Below, one piece after another: positions 17,285-25,127 of a DNA stretch of 64,000 nt. Positions within the stretch are counted from its first letter, which is position 1, and each line of letters opens with the position of its first letter. Source of the stretch: Burkholderia sp. SRS-W-2-2016 (lineage in GTDB: Bacteria > Pseudomonadota > Gammaproteobacteria > Burkholderiales > Burkholderiaceae). The notes under the pieces are model-generated. The model was not told where the DNA came from, did no database searches, and saw only the letters and a program-made list of their open reading frames with translations. The DNA is taken from contig NZ_MSDV01000058.1 of the NCBI RefSeq assembly GCF_001931485.1, forward strand, positions 20,283 to 84,282, written 5' to 3'. The position numbers were made by a program, and so were the translations under genes.

Positions 17285-18124
17285 TCAACCTTGGCGCTGC
17301 GACGTATTCGGCGAAAAGCGGCAACCGAGCCGGTAACGCGAACCGGGATGCACGAAGCGCGCGAACGTGACCGCGACGCCATTCGTCCACGTGCGGCGCG
17401 TGAGCGTCAGACACGGCTCCTGCGGATCGATTTCGAGTAGTTCGGCTTCGGCGCCGGTCGGTCGCGCGGCGTCGACCACGTGTTCGAGATCGTGCATCGG
17501 CACGACCGTCTGCAGATATTCGGACGGCTTCAGCGCCGAGAAGTCGTGCTGCAGAAAATCCGGCGCGATCGCCGGATTCACATAGCGATCCTCCAACTGC
17601 ACCGGCAAGCCGTTCTCGCGGTGCACGCAAGTCACATGAAACACCGATGCGCCCGGCGGCAAACCGAGCGCATTCGACACCGTCACCGACGCGCTCTCGC
17701 GTTGCAACAGCACCATATCGCACCGATACGAATGACCGCGCGAGCGGATCTCGTCGCCGATATGGGCGATCATCAGCAGCGTGGATTGCGGCTTGTTCGG
17801 CGCGACGAAGGTGCCGACTCCCGACACCCGCGTGACGAGCCCCGCGTCCGCGAGTTCGCGCAGCGCGCGATTCACGGTCATGCGCGATACGCCGAGCGTC
17901 GCGACCAGATCGAGTTCGGAGGGCAGCCGGTCGCCGGCACGGCGCTCGCCGGAATCGATGATCTGGCGGATATGCTGCTTGACCTGCTCGTAGCGCGCGG
18001 CCGGCGCCGCCTCGCCCGGGTGAGCGGCGTGAGCGGCACGGGCCAGGGCGCCGCTCGCGCCGCGCGCGCCGGCAACGGCTTTGCCGGGCTTGCCCTGGAG
18101 CTTGACGCGAGCGGTCGGACTCAT
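17285..18124 (-). CDS. GntR-family regulator, HutC subfamily, linked to ABC transporter
   Basis: This 279-residue protein again joins a GntR helix-turn-helix (about residues 45-115, SELDLVATLGVSRMTVNRAL) to a UTRA domain (LEDRYVNPAIAPDFLQHDFS). Its ATG overlaps the stop of the ABC ATPase gene (ATGA), so it is the distal gene of the transporter operon. It is probably the regulator of that operon and of the divergent oxygenase, perhaps through the GTATATAC boxes upstream. It is a clear paralogue of the neighbouring regulator. Confidence 0.9.
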   Translation of the reverse strand: MSPTARVKLQGKPGKAVAGARGASGALARAAHAAHPGEAAPAARYEQVKQHIRQIIDSGERRAGDRLPSELDLVATLGVSRMTVNRALRELADAGLVTRVSGVGTFVAPNKPQSTLLMIAHIGDEIRSRGHSYRCDMVLLQRESASVTVSNALGLPPGASVFHVTCVHRENGLPVQLEDRYVNPAIAPDFLQHDFSALKPSEYLQTVVPMHDLEHVVDAARPTGAEAELLEIDPQEPCLTLTRRTWTNGVAVTFARFVHPGSRYRLGCRFSPNTSQRQG

Positions 18125-18996
18125 AGCGGTTGCGCGTCGTCGGCGCCGCGCGTCCAGAACGCATTGCGGTCGAAATAGTTTTGCAGGAACTGCCGCAAAC
18201 GCGGCTGCGCGGCATCGTGAAACACGTCGCGCGGTTTGCCCTGCACGGCGATGCGGCCTTGATCGATGAACACGACCTTGTCGGCGACCTGCGCGGCAAA
18301 GCCCATTTCATGCGTGACCACCGCCATCGTCATGCCGTCGCGCGCGAGCTGCTTCATCACCTGCAGTACTTCGCCGACCAGCTCGGGATCGAGCGCCGAG
18401 GTCGGCTCGTCGAACAGCATGATGTGCGGCTCCATGGCGAGCGCGCGCGCAATCGCCACGCGCTGCTGCTGACCGCCCGACAGCTTGGCCGGATACGCGT
18501 CGCCCTTGTGCGCGAGGCCGACCGTCTCCAGCATCGCATTGGCGCGGCGGCGCGCTTCGTCGCGCGGCAGCCGGCGCACTCGCAGCAGCGCTTCCATCAC
18601 GTTGTCGAGTGCGCTCATATGCGGCCACAGATTGAACTGCTGAAACACCATGCCGACGTTGCGGCGCACGCGATTTATTTCGCCGTGCGAAGCACGCACG
18701 CGTTTGCCGTTGCGCTCGCTGTAGCCGAGCAGTTCGCCTTCGATCCGCACGTCGCCGTGATCGTAGGTTTCGAGCGCCGCGAGACAGCGCAGCAGCGTGC
18801 TCTTGCCGGAGCCCGACGGCCCGATGATGCAGACCACTTCGGAGCGCGCAATCTCCAGATCGACGCCGCGCAGCACTTCGACGTCGCCGAAGCGTTTGCG
18901 CAGATCGCGCACCTCGATCAGCGGCGCGGCCGTGCTCGCGGCGTTGTCGACGTTCGCGGCGGACGCGGAAGAAGGCATGTCGGCGATGGCGTTCAT
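18121..18996 (-). CDS. Polar amino-acid ABC transporter ATP-binding protein
   Basis: A 291-residue ATPase with Walker A (GPSGSGKS), Q-loop (FQQFNLWPH), signature LSGGQQQR and Walker B (IMLFDEPTSALDPE), followed by the H-loop VVTHEMGFA. The insertion GYSERNGKRVRASHGEINR matches HisP/GlnQ-type ATPases. It energises the two permeases encoded just upstream. The substrate is unknown. Confidence 0.93.
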   Translation of the reverse strand: MNAIADMPSSASAANVDNAASTAAPLIEVRDLRKRFGDVEVLRGVDLEIARSEVVCIIGPSGSGKSTLLRCLAALETYDHGDVRIEGELLGYSERNGKRVRASHGEINRVRRNVGMVFQQFNLWPHMSALDNVMEALLRVRRLPRDEARRRANAMLETVGLAHKGDAYPAKLSGGQQQRVAIARALAMEPHIMLFDEPTSALDPELVGEVLQVMKQLARDGMTMAVVTHEMGFAAQVADKVVFIDQGRIAVQGKPRDVFHDAAQPRLRQFLQNYFDRNAFWTRGADDAQPL

Positions 18997-19009
18997 AAGG
19001 GTTCCTGAA

Positions 19010-19672
19010 TCATGCCATGAAGCGCGCGAGGCGGGACTCGGCCCACATCCCCGCGCGCGAGGTCAGCTCGACCAGCGCGAGGTAGCACACGCACAGCACC
19101 AGCAGGGTTTCGACGAAAGCGAAGGTGGCCGAACCGATGCCGGTCAGCACGAAGGTCAGTTCGGGCACGGTGACGATCGACAGCACCGCGGTTTCCTTGC
19201 TCAGCACGATGATCAGATTGGTCAGCGCGGGCACGATCAGCACCAGCATCTGCGGCGCCTGAATACGCAGGATTGCTTGCCAGCGCGTCAGCCCCAGGCA
19301 CGATGCCGCTTCCAGATGGCCGAGCGGCACCGACTGGAAACCGGAGCGGAATACTTCGGCGAAATACGCGCTGCCGTAGAGGCCCAAACCGACGATGCCG
19401 GCCGTCATCGGTTCGAGCGTCAGGCCGATCGACGGGCCGCCGTAGTACAGCAAAAACAGTTGCACCAGAAACGGCGTGCCACGAAACAGCTCGATATAGA
19501 CGCGCAGCGCGGCACGCACCCAGCGCCCGCAAAAGAGTTGCAGTACCGCGATCAGAAAACCGATCGCGAGACCGATCGCGACGCCGGCGGCCCAGCTGCC
19601 GAGCGTGGTCGCGAGACCGGCGGCGATCGGCTGCAGGTTGTGCGTGATGACGGTGGAATCGAACGTTTGCAT
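19010..19672 (-). CDS. Polar amino-acid ABC transporter permease (second)
   Basis: This 220-residue HisM/GlnP-type permease carries the conserved cytoplasmic loop GLGLYGSAYFAEVFRSGFQS and the EAA-like region GHLEAASCLGLTRWQAILRI that contacts the ATPase. Five membrane helices are likely. It lies 13 bases before the ATPase gene and 26 after the first permease, in one operon. Confidence 0.92.
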   Translation of the reverse strand: MQTFDSTVITHNLQPIAAGLATTLGSWAAGVAIGLAIGFLIAVLQLFCGRWVRAALRVYIELFRGTPFLVQLFLLYYGGPSIGLTLEPMTAGIVGLGLYGSAYFAEVFRSGFQSVPLGHLEAASCLGLTRWQAILRIQAPQMLVLIVPALTNLIIVLSKETAVLSIVTVPELTFVLTGIGSATFAFVETLLVLCVCYLALVELTSRAGMWAESRLARFMA

Positions 19673-19698
19673 GGTGGGCTGCGCGTGGGCGGGGGCGG

Positions 19699-20349
19699 TC
19701 AGGCGTGCCGCAAACGATGTTCGGCCGCGTGCGCGACGAGCGCGAGCGCGCCGCAGATCACGAAGTAGATCAGGCCGGCGGCGACATACGCTTCGAGCGG
19801 CCGGTAAGTGCTCGCGGCGATGTTCTGCGCGGTGCGGGTAATTTCGGCGACACCGACCACCGAAATCAGCGACGACGCTTTGATCAGCAGCACCATTTCA
19901 TTGACCAGCGACGGCAGCGTCAGACGAAACGCCTGCGGCACCAGAATGCGCCGCAGCGTATCGAGCGGCGTGAGGCCGAGCATTCGCGCCGCTTCCAGAT
20001 GGCCGGGCGGAATGCTCAGAAAGCCACCGCGCAGAATTTCGGCGATATACGACGCGGAGCACAGCGACACCGTGCTGATCGCGGCGACGAGCGGCGATAC
20101 GTTGATGCCGGCGAACGGCAGCAGGTAGTAGACCAGCAGCAGCTGCACCAGCATCGGCACGCCGCGAAAGAAGAACACATAGGCGCCGCCGGCCAGCCGC
20201 GCCGCGCGATGCTGCGATAGCCGCGCGCTGCACACCGCGATCGCGACGAAGAAACCGATCACGAGGCCGGTCAGCGAAATGCCGATGGTCGCTAGCGCGG
20301 CCTGCAGCAGCAGCGGCAGGCCCTGAACGAAGACGGTCGTATCGAACAT
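19699..20349 (-). CDS. Polar amino-acid ABC transporter permease (first)
   Basis: A 216-residue HisQ/GlnP-type inner-membrane permease. Signature segments are YVFFFRGVPMLVQLLLVYYL, AEILRGGFLSIPPGHLEAAR and MLGLTPLDTLRRILVPQAFR. It should pair with the permease encoded next to form the heterodimeric channel. Confidence 0.92.
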   Translation of the reverse strand: MFDTTVFVQGLPLLLQAALATIGISLTGLVIGFFVAIAVCSARLSQHRAARLAGGAYVFFFRGVPMLVQLLLVYYLLPFAGINVSPLVAAISTVSLCSASYIAEILRGGFLSIPPGHLEAARMLGLTPLDTLRRILVPQAFRLTLPSLVNEMVLLIKASSLISVVGVAEITRTAQNIAASTYRPLEAYVAAGLIYFVICGALALVAHAAEHRLRHA

Positions 20350-20434
20350 GATGTGCCGGCCGGTGGGACGGGAAGGGCGGCGCGCGGCGAGATGCGGGGC
20401 GCCGCGCCGATGGTGCTCATGGCACTCGCTGCGC

Positions 20435-21262
20435 TCAGTAATTCGGCGCCGGCAGCGTGGTCGGCATGTCCATCGCGACGCCGAACCATTTCTTCTGCAA
20501 CGCGGCGAGGCGGCCGTCGTTGTGCATCTTCACGAGCGCCGCGTTGAACGCGTCGGCGAGCGGCTTGCTGTCGGCGTCCTTGCGCAGCGCGTACGCGAAG
20601 TACACCTTCGCGCCGAACGGCGGCTGCACGACCGCGAACATTTCGGGGCGCTGCTTCGCGACATACGCGATATTGGTCATCGAGTTCGCGACCGCGGCGA
20701 TGCGGCCGGCGGCGAGGTCCGCGTACGCCTGGTTGTTGTCCACGTATTCGCGGATTTCGGGCGGCTTGGGCAGCGTCGCGGTGTAGGCCTTCAGCTGGTC
20801 GAGCTGGGCCGAGCCCTTGCCCGCGCCGACCGTCTTGCCGGCGATATCCGCCGATTGCTTCAGCGACGTATCGTTCGCGCGCTTGAGCAGCGCGTCGGTC
20901 GCGTCGGCGACCGGCAGCGTGTACGTGTAGCGGTCCATGCGTGCCTTCGTGACCGTCAGCGGGCCGCCGACCATGTCGAACTTGCCCGCTTCGAGACCGG
21001 GCAGCACGCTCGGCCACGGCAGATCGATGAAGCGCACCTTCACGCCGATTTCCTTGCCGATCTCCGCGAACAGATCCTTGTTGAAGCCGGCCTGCTGACC
21101 GTTCTGCAGAAAGTCGAACGGCGCGAACTGCATCTCGGTGCCGACCACCAGTTCACCGGCTTTTTTTACTTTGGCGAGCTGATCATCGGCATACGCGGCG
21201 ACGCTGGCCGCGCACAGCGACAGCATGACCAGACCACATTTCCAGCCTGCAAGGATACGCAT
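20435..21262 (-). CDS. Periplasmic amino-acid binding protein of ABC transporter
   Basis: The 275-residue family 3 solute-binding protein has a signal peptide (to about residue 25, ending AYA) and then the standard start LAKVKKAGELVVGTEMQFAPFDF. Later it contains EYVDNNQAYADLAAGRIAAV. It captures the unknown substrate for the permease/ATPase genes downstream and is first in the operon. Its promoter gap carries two GTATATAC boxes. Confidence 0.92.
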   Translation of the reverse strand: MRILAGWKCGLVMLSLCAASVAAYADDQLAKVKKAGELVVGTEMQFAPFDFLQNGQQAGFNKDLFAEIGKEIGVKVRFIDLPWPSVLPGLEAGKFDMVGGPLTVTKARMDRYTYTLPVADATDALLKRANDTSLKQSADIAGKTVGAGKGSAQLDQLKAYTATLPKPPEIREYVDNNQAYADLAAGRIAAVANSMTNIAYVAKQRPEMFAVVQPPFGAKVYFAYALRKDADSKPLADAFNAALVKMHNDGRLAALQKKWFGVAMDMPTTLPAPNY

Positions 21263-21361
21263 GGGATTCTCCGGGGACGAACAGCGGTTCGAATGGCTGC
21301 AGTGTTTCTGGTCGGCATGGAATGCGCGACGGCGACTGCGCGTTGCGCTTCCTGCCAGGCA

Positions 21362-21369
21362 GTATATAC
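21362..21369. promoter_or_regulatory. GTATATAC box 1 (putative HutC-type operator)
   Basis: GTATATAC in context GCAGTATATACCGC. HutC-like GntR proteins bind palindromes of the TGTATATACA type, and two HutC-like regulators are encoded beside this module. It lies about 100 bases upstream of the binding-protein start. Confidence 0.55.
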
Positions 21370-21460
21370 CGCGTTTTCAGCGGAAAATAAATGCTCTCGC
21401 GAGTAGAGAAAAGCCCTGATATCAAGGTGTGCGATGCAACTTGCCGCGCTGCTTTTGGCG

Positions 21461-21468
21461 GTATATAC
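21461..21468. promoter_or_regulatory. GTATATAC box 2 (putative HutC-type operator)
   Basis: Second identical palindrome, context GGCGGTATATACAACTGC, about 115 bases upstream of the oxygenase start. The pair brackets the centre of the divergent promoter region, so one regulator could control both directions. Confidence 0.55.
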
Positions 21469-21583
21469 AACTGCAATGCAGCGGCGCGACCAGAGCTTTT
21501 CGTTTTGCCTCTCGCAGTGCGTTTCATCAGCGGAAACCGCCGTACCCGGACTCCATTCATCCGATTTTCGAAGGAGCAGTGCA

Positions 21584-22555
21584 ATGCCCGTGACCCGCAT
21601 TCCGATCATCGATCTGGCCGGCGTACGCGCGCGCGATCCGCACGCGCTGCAACGCGTCGCGACGGAAATTCATGAAGCGTGTACGACGATCGGCTTTTTC
21701 TACATCGTCAATCACGGCGTGCCGCAAGCGACGATCGATGCGGCCGAGCAAGCCGCGCGCACGTTCTTCGCGTTTCCGGTCGAGACCAAACGGCGCGCGG
21801 CGGTCAATCGCCGGCATCGCGGTTTCAACGCGCTCGGCGACGCGACGATGTACCAGGCGAAGCGCCCCGATTACAAGGAGTTCTTCAGCATCGGCCTCGA
21901 ATTGCCGGAGGACGATCCCGATGTAATGGCGGGCCAGGCGTTGCGCGGGCCGAACAACTGGCCGGATTTCATGCCGGAGTTGCAGCCGGCGCTGTACGGC
22001 TATTACGAAGCGCTCGGCGCGTGCGGCGCCGATCTGTTGCGCGCGGTCGCGCTGAGTCTCGGCGTCGATGCGGATTTTTTCGCGCCGCGCTACACGAAGC
22101 GGATGCAGCGCACGCAGATGGTCTACTATCCGCCGCAGCCGCCGCAAGCGGATCAGGACCAGTTCGGCGTCGCGCCGCATACCGACTACGGCTGCATCAC
22201 GCTGCTGTGGCAGGATCAGGTCGGCGGGTTGCAGGTGCGCGAAATCGCCAACGATACGTGGATCGAGGCGCCGCCTATTGAGGGCAGCTTCGTCGTCAAC
22301 GTCGGCGATCTGCTCGCGCGCTGGACCAACGACCGCTTTCGCTCCACGTTGCATCGGGTGATCAATGCGTCGGGGCGCGAGCGCTATTCGATCGCGACGT
22401 TCTACGATCCGACCTACGGCGCGCTGGTCGATCCGCGCGAACTCGGCGCGAGCGACGCGCAGGTCAAATATCAGCCGGTGGCCGCCGGCGATTACATACT
22501 CGGCCGGATCAACGACTCGATGGGCTATCGGAAGAAACTCGCCGCCGCGTCGTAA
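21584..22555 (+). CDS. 2-oxoglutarate/Fe(II)-dependent oxygenase, isopenicillin N synthase-like
   Basis: The 323-residue protein has the DIOX N-terminal segment (IPIIDLAGV, GFFYIVNHGVP) and the catalytic jelly roll. The iron ligands are visible: His199 and Asp201 in APHTDYG and His257 in STLHRV. Arg267 and Ser269 of RERYS bind 2-oxoglutarate. The start at 21584 follows AAGGAG; a longer frame from 21434 is rejected. It is followed after 24 bases by an FAD-linked dehydrogenase and is divergent from the ABC transporter, suggesting hydroxylation or oxidation of the imported compound. Exact substrate unknown. Confidence 0.9.
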   Translation: MPVTRIPIIDLAGVRARDPHALQRVATEIHEACTTIGFFYIVNHGVPQATIDAAEQAARTFFAFPVETKRRAAVNRRHRGFNALGDATMYQAKRPDYKEFFSIGLELPEDDPDVMAGQALRGPNNWPDFMPELQPALYGYYEALGACGADLLRAVALSLGVDADFFAPRYTKRMQRTQMVYYPPQPPQADQDQFGVAPHTDYGCITLLWQDQVGGLQVREIANDTWIEAPPIEGSFVVNVGDLLARWTNDRFRSTLHRVINASGRERYSIATFYDPTYGALVDPRELGASDAQVKYQPVAAGDYILGRINDSMGYRKKLAAAS

Positions 22556-22579
22556 GCCGGCCAACAACAGGATTACTGG

Positions 22580-24040
22580 ATGACAGATCAACGCATCACT
22601 CATGAGCCCGCGCAGATGCACGACCCTGCATCGGCCAATGCAACCGCGCCGCACGCGGCGAACCTCGACGCGACGCTCGACGCACTGCGCGCCGCGCTCG
22701 GCGCCGATGCGGTACGTGTCGGCGAGCAGATCGGCGAGCGCGCGCTGACCGATTGGACCCGGCACGAACCGACCCGGCCGGCGGCGTTGCTATTGCCGCG
22801 CACGGTTGAAGAAGTGTCGCGCGCGCTCGCGATCTGTCACGCCGCGCATCAACCGGTGGTGCCGCAAGGCGGGATGACCGGACTCGCGGGCGGCGCGATC
22901 GCGCGCGCGACCGATATCGCGTTGTCGCTCGAACGCATCAGCGGCGTCGAAGAACTCGACAGCGCGTCGGCGACGCTGACCGTGCGCGCCGGCACCACGT
23001 TGCAGGCCGCGCAGGAAGCGGCGGAGCAGGCGGGCTTCGAACTCGCGCTCGATCTCGGCGCGCGCGGCTCGTGCCAGATCGGCGGCAATCTGGCGACCAA
23101 CGCGGGCGGCAACCGCGTGATCCAGTCGGGCACCGCGCGCGACCAGGTGCTCGGACTCGAAGTGGTGCTCGCCAATGGCGACGTGCTCACCTCGCTCGGC
23201 AAGATGGTGAAGAACAACACCGGCTATGATCTGAAGCACTGGTTCATCGGCTCGGAAGGCACGCTCGGCGTGATCACGCGCGCGGTGTTGCGGCTGCATC
23301 CGCGGCGGGCCGCGCGTCATACCGCGCTGGTCGCGCTCGGCGATTACGACGCGGCGGTGAGCCTGCTGCGGCGTCTGGCGACGCGCTTCGGCAACGACAT
23401 CGGCGCATTCGAAATCATGTGGCCGGACTTTTACGATTTCGGCGTGAAGCTGACCGGCACGCGCTCGCCGTTCGCGGTCGCGCATCCGCTCTATGCATTG
23501 ATCGAACACGCGGGCTTCGATGCCGACGACGACGGCTCGCGTTTCGCGCAGGCGCTGACCGACGCGCTCGAAGCGGGCGCGTTGCGCGACGCGGTGATCG
23601 CGCAGTCGGTCGCCGATGCGCGCGCGCTATGGGCGATCCGCGAATGCACGGCGGAGTTTCCGGTGCGGCTCGATCCGATCAACTTCGACGTGAGTTTGCC
23701 GATCGGCGAGATCGGCGCGTTCGTCGAGCGTTGCCGCGCGGCGTTGAACGAACGCTGGCCCGGCAACGAAGCGTATTTCTTCGGCCATATCGGCGACTCG
23801 AATCTGCATCTGACGGTGGACGGCGGTTCGGTGCCCGGCGTCGATCATCATGCGGTCTATGCGTTCGTCTACGAGATGCTCGGGCCGTTGCGCGGGTCGG
23901 TATCGGCCGAGCATGGGATCGGTTCGCTGAAGCGCGAGTTTCTGCCGATCTCGCGCTCGCCGGCGGAACTGGCGGCGATGGTCGCGATCAAGCGCGCGCT
24001 CGATCCGCACGGCATTCTGAATCCGGGCAAGCTGTTTTAA
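22580..24040 (+). CDS. FAD-linked 2-hydroxyacid dehydrogenase (D-2-hydroxyglutarate/D-lactate type)
   Basis: A 486-residue VAO/PCMH-fold flavoprotein. The FAD-binding half contains VVPQGGMTGLAGGA, GNLATNAGGNRVIQSGTARD and WFIGSEGTLGVITRAVL; the C-terminal half contains the metal-site-like segments FFGHIGDSNLHL and SAEHGIGSLKREFL. This pattern is shared by D-2-hydroxyglutarate, D-lactate and glycolate dehydrogenase subunits. Placed directly after the oxygenase, it may oxidise a 2-hydroxyacid formed in the same pathway. Confidence 0.88.
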   Translation: MTDQRITHEPAQMHDPASANATAPHAANLDATLDALRAALGADAVRVGEQIGERALTDWTRHEPTRPAALLLPRTVEEVSRALAICHAAHQPVVPQGGMTGLAGGAIARATDIALSLERISGVEELDSASATLTVRAGTTLQAAQEAAEQAGFELALDLGARGSCQIGGNLATNAGGNRVIQSGTARDQVLGLEVVLANGDVLTSLGKMVKNNTGYDLKHWFIGSEGTLGVITRAVLRLHPRRAARHTALVALGDYDAAVSLLRRLATRFGNDIGAFEIMWPDFYDFGVKLTGTRSPFAVAHPLYALIEHAGFDADDDGSRFAQALTDALEAGALRDAVIAQSVADARALWAIRECTAEFPVRLDPINFDVSLPIGEIGAFVERCRAALNERWPGNEAYFFGHIGDSNLHLTVDGGSVPGVDHHAVYAFVYEMLGPLRGSVSAEHGIGSLKREFLPISRSPAELAAMVAIKRALDPHGILNPGKLF

Positions 24041-24140
24041 CGGCGGCGCTAGCGGCTGTTGCAGCAGGTGGTGCTTAGGCGGCTTCTTGATAGGCGGCCT
24101 GAGCGGCCGCCTGTGCAATCAATGCGCGATCAATGTGCGA

Positions 24141-24923
24141 TCAACGCGCAATCACCGGATCGAGCCCGGTCGCGCGCACCGTGTCCTGCGCCGCCGGCGA
24201 CGCGAGATAGTCGAGTAACGCTTTGGCTTCGCGCGGATGCGGCGCATTCACCGGAATGCCGGCGGCGAAGCGCGTGACCGATTGCACCGAATCGGGAATC
24301 TTGCCGACGAAGGTCACGCCCTTCACCGGCAGCAATTCGCTGACCTGCTGAAAGCCGATGTCGTATTCGCCGCTCGCGACGACCGACGCGACCGGAATCT
24401 TCGGCACCATCTTCGCTTTCGGGCCGACCTGATCTTCTATCCCGAGCTTTTTGAACATCTCGCGCTGGATGTAGACGCCGCTCGCGCTATCCGAATACGC
24501 AATCGACTTCGCGTGCAACAGTGTGTCCTTCAAGCCCTCCACCGTGCTGATGTCGGGCTTCGGCGCGCCCTCGCGCACGACCATGCCGATCGGCGAATCG
24601 GCGAGTTCGACGCGCGAGGCCGGAATCACCTTGCCTTGCTTGATCAGATCGTCGAGCGCATAGCCGACCATGATCACGACATCCGCGGGTTCGCCGCGCG
24701 CGAGCCGGTTCGGGATCGCTTCGGGTGCCTGACCCATCGACGGCCCGAGAATCGTGTCGAGCGTGTTGCCGGTCGAGGCCGCGAACTTCGGCCCGAGCTG
24801 TTTATACGCGGCGGTGAAGCCGCCCGAGGTCATCACGCGAAGTTCGGCCGCCTGCACGCTGGTGGCGGCGACGCTGTTGCCGAGCAGTGCGGCGGCGAAA
24901 ATTGACAGCAGGATTTTTTTCAT
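24141..24923 (-). CDS. ModA-like periplasmic substrate-binding protein
   Basis: The 260-residue protein starts at ATG 24923 with a signal peptide (KKILLSIFAAALLGNSVAA) and continues ELRVMTSGGFTAAYKQLGPKF, DVVIMVGYALDDLIKQGKV and SDSASGVYIQREMFKKLGIE, as in ModA/SBP_bac_11 proteins that bind molybdate or similar oxyanions. No permease or ATPase gene is adjacent, so it is an orphan binding protein and its ligand is uncertain. Confidence 0.82.
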   Translation of the reverse strand: MKKILLSIFAAALLGNSVAATSVQAAELRVMTSGGFTAAYKQLGPKFAASTGNTLDTILGPSMGQAPEAIPNRLARGEPADVVIMVGYALDDLIKQGKVIPASRVELADSPIGMVVREGAPKPDISTVEGLKDTLLHAKSIAYSDSASGVYIQREMFKKLGIEDQVGPKAKMVPKIPVASVVASGEYDIGFQQVSELLPVKGVTFVGKIPDSVQSVTRFAAGIPVNAPHPREAKALLDYLASPAAQDTVRATGLDPVIAR

Positions 24924-25079
24924 CGGAATCCGGTGGGAGTGCGAAAGAGTTGTAGGCACAACGAAAGCGCGGCGTGCCCGCGCTTTGGCTGCGCAGCAGG
25001 AACCATACCGGAATGAACGCGCGACGAGAACCCGCCGCGCGCGGACGGCATGCAGATGACCCGCGATGCATCGGCTGCC

Positions 25080-25112
25080 GCGTTGCGTTGCGTTGCGTCG
25101 CGTTGCGTTTCG
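25080..25112. repeat. Pentanucleotide GTTGC-type short tandem repeat
   Basis: About six imperfect copies of CGTTG lie in the gap between the GMC-fusion stop (25128) and the ModA-like gene. They are non-coding as far as can be seen. Confidence 0.5.
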
Positions 25113-25127
25113 TGCGCGGCGCCGCCG

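Larger units (their letters stand above)
21263..21583. promoter_or_regulatory. Divergent promoter region of ABC operon and oxygenase genes
   Basis: A 321-base gap between divergent genes, with less G+C than its surroundings. It contains two copies of the perfect palindrome GTATATAC about 100 bases apart and the ribosome site AAGGAG at about 21571. A plus-strand open frame crossing part of it (21434 onward) is only an upstream extension of the oxygenase frame. Confidence 0.6.
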
